NCBI GenBank assembly: GCA_963725425.1
Contig: CAVRYJ010000006.1
Span: 248,001-312,000, forward strand
DNA: 64,000 nucleotides
Direction of reading: 5' to 3'
DNA from: Clostridium_I sp963725425
GTDB taxonomy: Bacteria; Bacillota; Clostridia; Clostridiales; Clostridiaceae
The notes under the pieces were generated by a model. It saw nothing but the letters and a program-made list of their open reading frames with translations. It had not been told where the DNA came from and made no database searches. Both the position numbers and the translations under genes were made by a program. Of the stretch, positions 1-8,825 are shown piece after piece (positions within the stretch are counted from its first letter, which is position 1; the number at the start of each line of letters is the position of its first letter).

Positions 1-1
1 T

Positions 2-130
2 ATTGGAATTGCATTTGCTATTCTATTATGTATTATAAGAGCTTGCGGGTATATAAGAAGTATTGCCAAAAATAATTTTAAAATAAGAGACTTGGTGGGA
101 ACTGGTTGGAGTGAGGAACTTATGTGTTAA
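2..130 (+). CDS. C-terminal end of an unknown membrane protein (5' end outside window)
   Basis: An open frame runs in from the left edge and ends at TAA 128-130, giving 42 residues. The first part is a hydrophobic stretch (IGIAFAILLCII), followed by a basic segment and a polar tail. This looks like a last transmembrane helix with a cytoplasmic tail. The family cannot be recognised from so short a piece, and given the decayed neighbourhood it could itself be a remnant. Confidence 0.35.
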   Translation: MGIAFAILLCIIRACGYIRSIAKNNFKIRDLVGTGWSEELMC

Positions 131-431
131 ACGTCAAATTATAGCTAACTGAAACATCATTTTATTTCCATTATTAGTAGTTGATTTACGTCAGATTATT
201 CCGAGAAAATCACTTTATAACTATACAAAAATTATTATATTCATAAGCAAAAGAGAGCAATAAATTATTATAGTAATTGTTCATGGGTAAATGTAACTAT
301 GCAAAAGTTTGCTCATAGAATATCAACTGTTGCTAGCAGGCGATTAAGAAAGTATAAAGGAATGTGGATACCTGCTAATGAAACCCAAAATCTCAGTAAT
401 GTTCACATGCAAAAATAACTGAATAAATGGA

Positions 432-500
432 ACGCCGAATGATGGGAAACTATCACGTACGGTGTGAACCGGGGGAAAGGCTACTCTGACTGTCACCTTT
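432..500 (+). ncRNA. Group II intron 3' remnant (domain V-like hairpin)
   Basis: Positions 432-465 form a 34-nt hairpin. ACGCCG pairs with CGGTGT across wobble pairs, a bulge follows, and the distal stem TGATGG/CTATCA is closed by a GAAA tetraloop. The 34-nt length, the tetraloop and the CGTACGG 3' strand are the hallmarks of group II intron domain V. A G-rich stretch follows, where domain VI would lie. No intron-encoded reverse transcriptase is readable in the 300 bases upstream, so this is a stranded 3' end. The rest of 131-725 shows no gene that can be supported. Confidence 0.5.
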
Positions 501-725
501 GGTGGTAAAAGCAGTTTTTTTCTATAATTTTTATTCGTCAGTACTTAAACTCAAGCCTTGTAAATTTCAATATAGATTGGAAAAAAAAACGACTCATCGA
601 ATTGCCGTCAATTACAGCATAGATATTTTGAACTGTTTATAGGATGTTAGTAGGAGTTAGTTAGTATCTTTCAAGTTTTATGGCGCAAGAGTAAAAAAAA
701 GCGTGATATATATAGGAGGCACTGT

Positions 726-1709
726 ATGGGCAATGGAAATGTTAGATTATATGATTATATAAGTATAGACATAAAGACCGTACAAAAACTATTTTCACAA
801 TATGACCGTAAAATTGAAGTGGTACATTTAAAATTAATACCAGAAGGGTTAAGTACAAGTAATTACATTGTAAGTATTAATAATTCCTCAAAGAAATTTT
901 TATTGAAGATTTATCCTGAAAATGGAGGTAATAGTGCAATAGAAGTATCATCATACTCATATGTAAAACAATATGTAAATGTGCCTAATATTTATTTGTT
1001 TGATGACAGTAAGAAAATTTACAATAGACCATATGTAATAATGGATTATATTGATGGTATTAATCTAAAAGAATATGTTATTAGTAATAAAAAGTTCCCA
1101 GAAGAAATAGCCTATAACATAGGGAGCAAGTTAGCACTTATTCACAGACGTGAATATAAAAATATGGGATTATTAAATAAAGATTTAGATATAGAAAAGA
1201 TTTTACTTCCTGTTACAGACTTACATGAACACTATCTAAATGGGATTGCAGGTATACATATTAATAGCAAAATAAAATATGAACTACTTGAATTTATAAC
1301 AGTAAATAGCGAACTCTTAAAGAAATTAGAAAAGACATTTGTTTTTTCACATGGAGACTTTAGTCCATCTAATATTTTAATAGATAATAAAGATACTAAT
1401 GTTTGGTTTATTGATTTTGAGTATAGTTTATCAGCACCCATATACTATGATATTGGGAAATTCTTTAGAGACAGTGTTAATATGGATAAATATAGGGACA
1501 GAAGCACATATGATAATTTTATAAGTGGATATAACGCACATTCAAAAAATAAATTATCTGATGACTGGATAAAACTTGCCAAACTTATGGATATAACGGG
1601 GATGTTAGGATTAATAAATAAAGAAAATCCTCCCAATGAGTGGATAAAAGATATTGAAAATTCAATAGCATATTCAATGAAAATATTAAAAGATGAGGTA
1701 TTGTTTTAA
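726..1709 (+). CDS. APH-fold phosphotransferase family protein
   Basis: This 327-residue protein has the aminoglycoside/choline kinase fold. The Brenner motif HGDFSPSN (H209, D211, N216) carries the catalytic base. The metal-binding aspartate lies in WFIDFE (D230). An N-lobe lysine (FLLKIYPE, about residue 61) would bind ATP. The start is fixed by AGGAGG about 6 bases before ATG 726. Relatives include antibiotic kinases, choline kinases and spore-coat CotS-like proteins, and nothing here tells these apart. It stands alone, with gene remnants on both sides. The fold is secure but the substrate is unknown. Confidence 0.75.
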   Translation: MGNGNVRLYDYISIDIKTVQKLFSQYDRKIEVVHLKLIPEGLSTSNYIVSINNSSKKFLLKIYPENGGNSAIEVSSYSYVKQYVNVPNIYLFDDSKKIYNRPYVIMDYIDGINLKEYVISNKKFPEEIAYNIGSKLALIHRREYKNMGLLNKDLDIEKILLPVTDLHEHYLNGIAGIHINSKIKYELLEFITVNSELLKKLEKTFVFSHGDFSPSNILIDNKDTNVWFIDFEYSLSAPIYYDIGKFFRDSVNMDKYRDRSTYDNFISGYNAHSKNKLSDDWIKLAKLMDITGMLGLINKENPPNEWIKDIENSIAYSMKILKDEVLF

Positions 1710-2014
1710 TATCATATTAATAAAGTGAAATTTATGTAATTTAAGAATATTCTTTTTTATGTCGCAAGTGTAATATATATAACGAATTAGGTTGGTATCA
1801 AATTTAATTGCCTAATAGAAAGAAGGAATTACAATAAAAGTAATTGAATTAAATGAAAATCATCTGAATCATGCATTGGGCAAATAAAAGTAGAAACATT
1901 GAGACGATATTATAGTTTTAATAGTATACAATTTTCGTAAGCTACGTCACAATGGTAAAAATATGAGTGTTTTCTGTAAAAGACCAAATATGTGAATTGA
2001 AAAGGTGGATTTAT
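1710..2014. other. Intergenic, possible acetyltransferase start remnant
   Basis: No intact gene is seen. At 1834-1887 a ribosome-site-like AGAAGGA precedes an ATA codon and a short frame reading IKVIELNENHLNHALGK before a stop. This resembles the first beta strand and helix of a GNAT acetyltransferase that has lost its start codon and body. That reading is weak and is an inference from pattern only. Confidence 0.2.
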
Positions 2015-2551
2015 ATGGGTAATCATAGAAATATGATAATATGTGATGTTTTTATATTAATAATATGCCTAAGTTTCATGACAGGTTGTGTGGAAAGAAG
2101 TGACTCTTCAAAGATGGTCGAAACTGGGGTAATTTCTACAACTGAGCTAAAAAGCATTGAGAAGAGTAGCATTGTTAGTTTAACAGATGATTCTCCTGCA
2201 TCTATTTGGTGGATACCTAAAGTTCAAGAAACTACTTTATCTGAAGTTATATCTTGGCTACAGCAAGCCAAGGAATATAGAGGCAAAATACCCCAGTCAC
2301 AGATATCTGGAGTGTTTAAAGCAAACATTGGACCTTCAAAACTATATATAGCAACTTCAGATAAGCATGAAATAACAATACAACCTGCATTTTACTCTGT
2401 AGCAAATGATGGTAAGGGTTCTGAAGTCTGTTATGTTACTGATGTACTTGAACTTAGTAATGACAAACAAAAAGTTTATATCCAATCCAGTGAGTTATTC
2501 AATTGGTTGAAAAATGACAAGTGGAAAACGGAATTTGAAATGAGACAATAA
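2015..2551 (+). CDS. Small putative lipoprotein of unknown function
   Basis: The 178-residue product begins with a short charged n-region, a hydrophobic stretch and a lipobox (LSFMTGC), so it should be lipid-anchored outside the membrane. ATG 2015 is preferred over the longer frame from 1967 because it follows AAAGGTGG at proper spacing and places the signal peptide at the N terminus. The mature part is mixed alpha/beta, with no motif recognised. No operon partner is visible. Membership in a named family is not claimed. Confidence 0.6.
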   Translation: MGNHRNMIICDVFILIICLSFMTGCVERSDSSKMVETGVISTTELKSIEKSSIVSLTDDSPASIWWIPKVQETTLSEVISWLQQAKEYRGKIPQSQISGVFKANIGPSKLYIATSDKHEITIQPAFYSVANDGKGSEVCYVTDVLELSNDKQKVYIQSSELFNWLKNDKWKTEFEMRQ

Positions 2552-3089
2552 GATAAGTTGATTTTGGGGAATAGTTAAAATTTAATATTAAAGATTAAAG
2601 CAGATGGAAAGGTTAGTAGTGAGTTTGAAGTAGTACCGTTTGTTAGAGTTAATTTTCATGCGGAAAGCCAGTTAGGAAATGTATAGGTAGTTAATGTGAA
2701 GCAGAATTTCAAAGTAAGGGTGGTCCAAGGGTAGCCTAATCATCACTACTAGATATAGATTAAGGCATATGAAAAGAAATGACAAGTCAAAGATTCTGAG
2801 GATATTTTGCGGTAGGCGAGGAGGCAAAACCTTGCGCATATTGATATATGTAATGGTTATGCAAGGCGTTGCATACCACGAAATAGACCAGAATATTGAA
2901 TTGTTATTTCTTTGATGATGCCTAATTAAGTTGAAACTTATTTTTATAAGGTTTAAGAAGAAGGCCATGTAAAATTTGAGGTTTATTACTAAAGTTACAA
3001 AGTTTGAATGAAAAAAACATTTTATGTAGGATTAAGGCTGGATATGGATTCAAGTTTCAATTTCATGAATAAAATGAAGGAGGTACAGC
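2552..3089. other. Intergenic stretch with decayed coding fragments
   Basis: There is no gene with start, ribosome site and sensible length here. A stop-to-stop frame at 2579-2686 reads like coding sequence (for example KIKADGKVSSEFEVVPF) but has no start codon, so it looks like the tail of a lost gene. The remainder holds only short frames in all directions. Confidence 0.3.
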
Positions 3090-3342
3090 ATGGGGTTATT
3101 TGGACCAAGTAAAAAAGAAGTTTGGGAACAGTTGTCTAAAGAAATTCAAGTGGACTATATTGACGGAGGCATATGGACAGGTAGTAAAGTTAAAGCACAC
3201 GTTGGCTTTGGTACATATACTGTGTCTACTGAAAAAACTTCAACGACATATACAAGGATTAGAGCTACAACCAGCAATAAGTTTAGAAATTAAGGATGAT
3301 GAAGGTTTCTTTTCAAATCACTTTCCAAGTAATGTATATTAG
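3090..3342 (+). pseudogene. Remnant of a conserved clostridial protein with internal deletion
   Basis: ATG 3090 follows a good AGGAGG and opens a frame beginning MGLFGPSKKEVW that stops at 3293. A second frame then continues as LEIKDDEGFFSNHFPSNVY and stops at 3342. From memory, a roughly 150-190-residue family of unknown function in Clostridium starts like the first piece and carries the second piece near its C-terminal third. The missing middle and the frame change therefore point to an internal deletion, not a simple one-base slip. Function is unknown. Confidence 0.5.
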
Positions 3343-3429
3343 CTGTATTTTTTAATACCTTTAATAACGCTTACAGTTAGATATAAAATGGTAACTATAC
3401 AATCTTATCAAGTAAAAAGGGTATTAATA

Positions 3430-3562
3430 ATGAAAGAAGCAATAAGTCATAAAGGATACGCTTTAGTGGATATACTTAGAAATTTTATACCGAGAAGAAA
3501 AACCGGATTTCCATGATAGAACTACTTTTTTAAAGTATGGTAAAGCACTAGTAGATAGCTAA
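3430..3562 (+). pseudogene. Fragment of a 2-oxoacid:ferredoxin oxidoreductase beta subunit
   Basis: Two short pieces in different frames are recognisable. EAISHKGYALVDIL begins at about 3433, and REEKPDFHDRTTFLKYGKAL leads to TAA 3560-3562. The first matches the conserved segment of the TPP-binding beta subunit of pyruvate or 2-ketoacid ferredoxin oxidoreductases, which normally reads on into LQPCV. The second looks like the C-terminal tail of the same subunit. The rest of the gene and any alpha subunit are missing. This is a dead remnant. Confidence 0.45.
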
Positions 3563-3605
3563 TTTGATTTGAATAAAATTAGTGGTTTTATGAAAGACCT
3601 CCAAT

Positions 3606-3655
3606 AAAAACAAAAATAAACTATGTATATTAATTTGCATAGTTTATTTTTGTTT
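3606..3655. terminator. Rho-independent terminator, possibly bidirectional
   Basis: An A-rich arm ending AAATAAACTATG is answered, after a 12-base loop, by CATAGTTTATTT and a T-run. The A-tract on one side and T-tract on the other let it work for the + strand remnants and for the minus-strand dehydrogenase at 3683-4582. Confidence 0.7.
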
Positions 3656-3682
3656 AAAGGCATAAATCTAATTTAATATTAT

Positions 3683-4582
3683 TTATGAGCCCATAAAAGA
3701 TCCACCATTTACATGTAGTATCTGTCCGGTTACATAGCTTGAATCTTCAGAGGCCAGATATACATATGTTGGTGCTAATTCAAAAGGTTGACCAGCTCTT
3801 TTCATAGGTGTATTTGCACCAAGAGTTGTAATTACTTCTGCTGAATAGCTGGCGGGTTGAAGTGGAGACCAAATGGGACCAGGGGCAACACCATTAACTC
3901 GTATTCCTTTAGACACAAGAGAAAGAGCTAACGATCGTGTAAAACTTACAATAGCACCCTTTGTGCTGGAATAATCTATAAGAATTTTATTTCCTAGATA
4001 AGCGGTAACAGAGGTTGTATTTATGATTGTACTACCCCATTTCAAATGGGGTAGAGATGCTTTAGTAATATGAAACATTGGATACATATTTGTTCTAAAA
4101 GTATCATCTAGTTGCGGAGCTGATATGTCTTCAAGTTTACTTTGTGGAAACTGTACTCCTGAATTATTAACTAATATATCAATATGATTAAAAACGGATA
4201 GAGTGCTTTTAACGGTTTCTATGCAGAATGATTCATCTCTAATATCACCAGAAATTAAAATGCACTCTCTACCCTGCTTTTCTATTAAAGCTTTTGTTTC
4301 TCTAGCATCTTCGTGTTCATTAAGGTATGCAATAGCTATATTAGCTCCCTCTTTTGCAAAGGCTAGGGATACAGCCCTTCCAATTCCACTGTCGCCTCCA
4401 GTAATTAACGCAACTTTATTTTTTAATTTATTTGTACCAATATAGTTTGGATTATCAAAAATCGGTCTTGGCACCATTAGAGTTTCGAGGCCAGGTTGCA
4501 CTGGTTGATGTTGAGCAGGAAAAGTTATTGGTATTTTTTTGCATTCTGTTTTGTAACCTAAATATTTATAATATAAAGTCAA
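3683..4582 (-). CDS. Short-chain dehydrogenase/reductase (YhxC/YhdF-like)
   Basis: The 299-residue protein is a classical-type SDR oxidoreductase with the longer N terminus seen in the YhdF/general-stress-39 group. It has the nucleotide-binding TGGDSGIG motif near residue 60, the active-site YSSTK with the upstream serine in NTTSVTAY, and the PGPIWSP segment. The structural NNAG motif reads NNSG here. The start is TTG at 4582, supported by AGGAG 8 bases upstream. The substrate is unknown; relatives act on aldehydes or ketones with NAD(P). A paralogue at 10130-10999 lies in the opposite orientation on the other side of the collagen genes. Confidence 0.85.
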   Translation of the reverse strand: MTLYYKYLGYKTECKKIPITFPAQHQPVQPGLETLMVPRPIFDNPNYIGTNKLKNKVALITGGDSGIGRAVSLAFAKEGANIAIAYLNEHEDARETKALIEKQGRECILISGDIRDESFCIETVKSTLSVFNHIDILVNNSGVQFPQSKLEDISAPQLDDTFRTNMYPMFHITKASLPHLKWGSTIINTTSVTAYLGNKILIDYSSTKGAIVSFTRSLALSLVSKGIRVNGVAPGPIWSPLQPASYSAEVITTLGANTPMKRAGQPFELAPTYVYLASEDSSYVTGQILHVNGGSFMGS

Positions 4583-4665
4583 TTTAAATTCTCCTGAGAA
4601 TGTTATCTACATAATAATATTATAAAAAATCAGATTATAGTACTGGATACTGCACAAAAATCCAA

Positions 4666-4694
4666 CCGCCGTATAATATATATACATGCGGCGG
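4666..4694 (-). terminator. GC-rich hairpin ending the collagen-like gene
   Basis: CCGCCG and its complement CGGCGG flank an AT-rich loop just beyond the stop of the minus-strand collagen-like gene. On the minus strand it is followed by TTGGATTTTTG. It is the only strongly GC-paired hairpin nearby. Confidence 0.55.
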
Positions 4695-4742
4695 ATTAAG
4701 AATTTGACTAAGATTCATTACATCATGATATCCTATATAGCT

Positions 4743-6152
4743 CTATGCAATTTGAGTGATAACAAGATGTGCTGAAACTGGTCTTGCTCCTCCAGCTAGC
4801 TGAGTGATGGTAAGTGCAGTGGAATTGCCAGCAGGATTTCTCACAGTGAGTAATGAATTTATTACTGTGGTTGTAACAATAGCGGTTTCTACTATCTGGC
4901 TTGTAACTGCTGATCTTCCAACAACAGTATAAGCTAGGTCAGTACCATTAAGAGTTAAAATTAGTTGGCCAGTTTCGCTTACACTCACCTGAAATAAGAT
5001 TTGATAAGTTCCAATCTCAGATAAGTTAAAAGTACTTGAATCAGTACGTGAAATTATAGAACCACCAGTAGGTCCGTCTTGTGGAAAACTTACATCAGTG
5101 CCGGGAGCAACTGGTGTTGTATTATCGGGAGGCATTAGTGCAAAAAAGTCTGCAAAGCTCAACACTCCACCTGCAGGACCTTGAGGGCCTTGAGGACCTG
5201 CAGGACCTTGAGGGCCTTGGGGACCAGCAACACCAGCAGAACCTTGAGGACCGGCGGGACCAGCAACACCTTGAGGACCAGCAGGGCCAGCAGCACCCTC
5301 AGAACCTTGAGGACCTTGAGCACCATCAGGACCGGTAGGGCCAGTAGGACCATCAGCACCAGTAGGACCAGTAGGACCATCAGCACCAGTAGGACCATTG
5401 GGGCCAGTATCACCGCTCGGACCAGTAGGACCAGTAGGGCCGGCGGTACCTTCAGGGCCTTGAGGACCAGCAGCACCTTCAGGACCTTGAGGACCAGCAC
5501 CACCAGCGGGACCTTGGGCACCGGCAGGCCCAGCAGGACCATCAGCACCAGTAGGACCAATAGCACCATTGGAGCCATCATCACCAGTGGTACCAGTAGG
5601 ACCAATAGCACCAGTGGTACCAGTAGGACCAATAGCACCAGTAGGACCAGTGGTACCGGTAGAGCCAATAGGACCAGTAGGCCCAGCAGGACCTGTAACC
5701 CCATCAGAGCCGGCGGCACCCTCAGGACCAGCAGGACCAGCGGCACCTTCAGGACCTTGAGGACCAGCAACACCGGCGACACCTTGAGGGCCAGCAGGGC
5801 CAGCAGCACCTTCAGGACCAGCAGGACCTGCGGCACCTTCGGGACCTTGAGGACCAGGGACACCAACACCAGAACCAGCAGGACCTTGAGGGCCTGGAGG
5901 TCCTTGAATACCAGCGGGACCTTGAGGCCCTGGAGGACAGATATCGCAAAATCTACAGTTGTTTGGGCTATATCGGACACATTCTTTAGATAAATCATCC
6001 TTACCATAATTTGAACTATATTTGTCATATATATCAAACGAACCATTTTTTTCACAATTATAGCTATGGTTGTCAGCTAAATTAGATGAACAATCTTTAT
6101 GCCAGTAGGAAAAGATTTTTACACCATTAAAGTAATAATCTCCATTATTCAT
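4743..6152 (-). CDS. Collagen-like spore-surface protein with BclA-type C-terminal domain
   Basis: The 469-residue protein has three parts. Residues 1-75 are a polar, tyrosine- and cysteine-rich leader ending in CRFCDICPPGPQGPAG. Next comes a run of about 85 uninterrupted Gly-X-Y triplets, dominated by GPQ, GPA and GPT. The last 135 or so residues match the trimerising jelly-roll domain of BclA (DGPTGGSIIS, then beta strands to the end). By analogy it should form collagen-like trimers projecting from the exosporium or spore coat. ATG 6152 follows AGGAGG. The cysteines just before the triplets could cross-link trimers or anchor them. It is divergent from the second collagen-like gene at 6545. 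Confidence 0.88.
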   Translation of the reverse strand: MNNGDYYFNGVKIFSYWHKDCSSNLADNHSYNCEKNGSFDIYDKYSSNYGKDDLSKECVRYSPNNCRFCDICPPGPQGPAGIQGPPGPQGPAGSGVGVPGPQGPEGAAGPAGPEGAAGPAGPQGVAGVAGPQGPEGAAGPAGPEGAAGSDGVTGPAGPTGPIGSTGTTGPTGAIGPTGTTGAIGPTGTTGDDGSNGAIGPTGADGPAGPAGAQGPAGGAGPQGPEGAAGPQGPEGTAGPTGPTGPSGDTGPNGPTGADGPTGPTGADGPTGPTGPDGAQGPQGSEGAAGPAGPQGVAGPAGPQGSAGVAGPQGPQGPAGPQGPQGPAGGVLSFADFFALMPPDNTTPVAPGTDVSFPQDGPTGGSIISRTDSSTFNLSEIGTYQILFQVSVSETGQLILTLNGTDLAYTVVGRSAVTSQIVETAIVTTTVINSLLTVRNPAGNSTALTITQLAGGARPVSAHLVITQIA

Positions 6153-6544
6153 AAATTTCCTCCAAATGTACTAAAATAAAGTTCAAAGTTAAATCTAACA
6201 TTAATATATTAGATTATTTATACTCCATTATATGAATTTTATGGATATAAAGTTACAGCGAAAAATGCGCCATTTGGCACATTATAATGAGAAAATCATC
6301 TAGACTCCCATAGATGTAAAAAATAATGCGGTATGATTTGGTGTGATAACTAGATAGCCCAATCTTTGATTGGTGCTAGCCATTTGTTTCATCAATCGCT
6401 TTCTCTTTAGAGTAAGATTGGAGTGTTACGGATGATAGTCATGGGATAAAATAAATACTCACTTATTTAAATATTTAGAATATAATGAACTACAACATTG
6501 TTTTGACTTATATCTAAGATAAAAAATTGAGGAGATTTGATTAT
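6153..6544. other. Divergent promoter region between the two collagen-like genes
   Basis: This 392-base region must hold the promoters of both divergent genes. No confident sigma-factor boxes could be assigned; mother-cell sigma-K control is expected for exosporium proteins but was not shown. It contains one copy of a dispersed repeat (6394-6450, listed separately). Confidence 0.5.
6394..6450 (+). repeat. Copy 1 of a two-module dispersed repeat
   Basis: The module at 6394-6413 is the exact reverse complement of 18394-18413. The module at 6425-6450 (starting GTTACGGATGATAGTCAT) matches 18437-18462 in direct orientation with three or so changes. The two modules are separated by 11 bases here and 23 bases in copy 2. 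Both copies lie in non-coding DNA upstream of + strand genes. Confidence 0.7.
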
Positions 6545-8641
6545 ATGAATGTCAATAATTCGGGATATAACCAAGCAGAACTTGAAACTGCTATAGATGC
6601 AGCAACAGGTCCAACAGGTCCAACAGGTCCAACAGGAACAACTGGAACTACAGGAGCAACTGGAACTACAGGAGCTACCGGAGCCACCGGAGCAACAGGA
6701 GCAACAGGAGCTACAGGTCCAACAGGTCCAACAGGGTCAACTGGAAGAACTGGAGCAACTGGAACAACTGGTCCAATAGGAATAACAGGAGCTACAGGAA
6801 GTGCTGGTATTTCTGGAGCTACAGGAGCAACTGGAGCTACAGGTACTACAGGAGCTACAGGTACTACAGGTGATGATGGAGCAACTGGACCAGTAGGAGC
6901 AACAGGAGCAACAGGAGCTACAGGAGCTACTGGAGCTAGTGGAATCACAGGAGCAACTGGAACTACTGGAGCTACTGGTCCAACTGGAACTACTGGAGTT
7001 ATTGGAGCTACTGGAGCAATAGGCCCAACAGGATCTACAGGGCGTACTGGAGCTACTGGAGCAATAGGTTCAACAGGTCCAACGGGAACAACAGGAGCTA
7101 CAGGAATTACAGGAGCAACTGGAGTAACCGGAGCAATTGGAGCAACCGGTGTAGGAGTAACAGGAGCTACTGGAGCAACCGGTGTAGGAGCTACAGGGCC
7201 AACTGGTGCAGATGGCTCTGTAGGAGCAACAGGACCAACTGGTGCTATAGGGTCAACAGGACCAACTGGTAGCACCGGCGTAGGAATCACAGGACCAACT
7301 GGTGCAGTAGGAGATACAGGAGCAACAGGAGCAACAGGAACTACGGGGGCAACAGGTCCAACAGGTCCAACAGGAATAACTGGGATAACTGGAGATACTG
7401 GAGCTACTGGAACCACGGGAGCAACAGGTGCTACTGGAATAGCTGGAGCTACAGGAGTAACAGGAGCAATAGGGCCAACTGGAAATACAGGGGCAACAGG
7501 AGCAACAGGACAAGTTGGAGCAACAGGAGCAACAGGAACAACTGGAGCAACTGGAACTACAGGAACTACTGGTGTAGGTATAGGCATAACAGGACCAACT
7601 GGTGCAGTAGGAGATACAGGAGCAACAGGAGCAACTGGAACAACTGGAGCAACAGGACCAACCGGAACCACAGGGATAACTGGAGATACAGGACCTATTG
7701 GAGCAACAGGTGCAATTGGTGCAACAGGACCAGTAGGAGCAACAGGAGCTACTGGAGTCGATGGGGCTACTGGAGCAACAGGAGCAACTGGAGATACCGG
7801 AGCTACTGGACCAACTGGTGCAATTGGTGCAACAGGACCAACTGGAAGTACAGGAATAGCTGGAGATACCGGAGCTACTGGAGATATAGGTGATACAGGA
7901 GCGACAGGTCCAACAGGTCCAACAGGAGCAACGGGAATCACGGGAGCAACAGGAGCTACTGGAGTTGGAATCACAGGACCAACTGGTGCAATTGGAGCAA
8001 CAGGAGCAACAGGAATCACAGGAGCTACTGGAGCTACTGGGGTTGGAGTAACAGGAGCTACAGGAACTACAGGAGATGCAGGAGCTACTGGAGCAACTGG
8101 TCCAACAGGAACTACAGGGGCAACTGGAGCAACAGGAGCTACGGGACCAACAGGAGATACAGGAGCTACAGGAGATATAGGAGATACCGGAGCAACTGGA
8201 GCAACTGGAGCTACTGGTGCAACTGGAGCTACTGGTGCGGGGAGTACTCTAGCATCAACTGAACTAAGTAGCTCAATAGTGCTTCCCCTTGGTACAGAAG
8301 TATCTGTTTTATCTATTCCAATAACAACTGTTGCGGGTCAGAGTTTAAAATTAGATTCAATGTCAGAAGTTGATGTGACAACAGGGATTTTATCGCCTAA
8401 TCAATACACCATAACCTATAGTCTATTCCTTGATGGAACATCAATTAGTTCAATAACAGTGGAAAAAGAGCAAGATAATGTACCTTTAGTTGCACGTACT
8501 CTTTCTGAAATTCCAAATTTAACGTGGGTTGATAGTCCTTCAGCTGCTGCTCACACTTATGAAATTCGTATAACAGTTACAGGAACTAATATTTCAAGTG
8601 CGGTGGCGGTTACTAGAGCTTTAAATATTATACAATTCTAA
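6545..8641 (+). CDS. Collagen-like glycoprotein with long GXT repeat
   Basis: This 698-residue protein starts at ATG 6545, with GAGGAG about 8 bases upstream. An upstream TTG at 6527 overlaps that ribosome site and is rejected. After about 20 residues the sequence becomes Gly-X-Thr triplets (GPT, GAT, GTT, GIT, GDT) for roughly 540 residues, with a few GVG and GIG breaks. About 135 residues of beta-rich C-terminal domain follow, unlike the BclA-type domain of its neighbour. Threonine in the Y position is the site of O-glycosylation in BclA-type proteins. Location and the next gene, a glycosyltransferase, suggest a glycosylated spore-surface filament. Confidence 0.85.
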   Translation: MNVNNSGYNQAELETAIDAATGPTGPTGPTGTTGTTGATGTTGATGATGATGATGATGPTGPTGSTGRTGATGTTGPIGITGATGSAGISGATGATGATGTTGATGTTGDDGATGPVGATGATGATGATGASGITGATGTTGATGPTGTTGVIGATGAIGPTGSTGRTGATGAIGSTGPTGTTGATGITGATGVTGAIGATGVGVTGATGATGVGATGPTGADGSVGATGPTGAIGSTGPTGSTGVGITGPTGAVGDTGATGATGTTGATGPTGPTGITGITGDTGATGTTGATGATGIAGATGVTGAIGPTGNTGATGATGQVGATGATGTTGATGTTGTTGVGIGITGPTGAVGDTGATGATGTTGATGPTGTTGITGDTGPIGATGAIGATGPVGATGATGVDGATGATGATGDTGATGPTGAIGATGPTGSTGIAGDTGATGDIGDTGATGPTGPTGATGITGATGATGVGITGPTGAIGATGATGITGATGATGVGVTGATGTTGDAGATGATGPTGTTGATGATGATGPTGDTGATGDIGDTGATGATGATGATGATGAGSTLASTELSSSIVLPLGTEVSVLSIPITTVAGQSLKLDSMSEVDVTTGILSPNQYTITYSLFLDGTSISSITVEKEQDNVPLVARTLSEIPNLTWVDSPSAAAHTYEIRITVTGTNISSAVAVTRALNIIQF

Positions 8642-8712
8642 TTAATTTCTAATCAAAGATATATTGAAGTATAAGTTGTTAAAATATTAAAGAAATAAAG
8701 CATTATAAGATG

Positions 8713-8753
8713 CATCGACAGTGTAAAAAATTACGCTGTCGATGTTTACTTTT
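8713..8753 (+). terminator. Terminator after the GXT collagen-like gene
   Basis: CATCGACAG and GTAA pair with TTAC and CTGTCGATG across one mismatch and a 4-base loop, followed by TTTACTTTT. This separates the collagen-like gene from the glycosyltransferase at 8826, which therefore needs its own promoter. Confidence 0.85.
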
Positions 8754-8825
8754 GAAACGTATATATGTCAGAACTTAAGAATTTAGCATAGTATATACTA
8801 TGTTGAATTTTGGAGTGATTGTGAT

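Noticed and set aside
1232..1636. Minus-strand frames inside the APH-fold gene
   Set aside because: They are shadows of a well-supported plus-strand gene with catalytic motifs.
2672..2968. 98-codon minus-strand frame
   Set aside because: No ribosome site and no recognisable motif. It lies in a decayed region, and the composition is typical of chance AT-rich frames.
5159..6055. Long open frames opposite to or out of frame with the first collagen-like gene
   Set aside because: They are low-complexity by-products of Gly-X-Y codons (runs of Leu/Val or Arg/Thr), lack ribosome sites, and the GXY frame has clear N- and C-terminal domains.
6541..8019. 492-codon minus-strand frame rich in Pro-Val-Ala-Pro
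   Set aside because: It is the complement of the GXT repeats. It has no family resemblance and no promoter or ribosome site.
6600..8240. Short repeated DNA units that look like a CRISPR or satellite array
   Set aside because: The periodicity is 9 or 18 bases and follows codons of Gly-X-Thr triplets. There are no unique spacers, and the frame stays open throughout.
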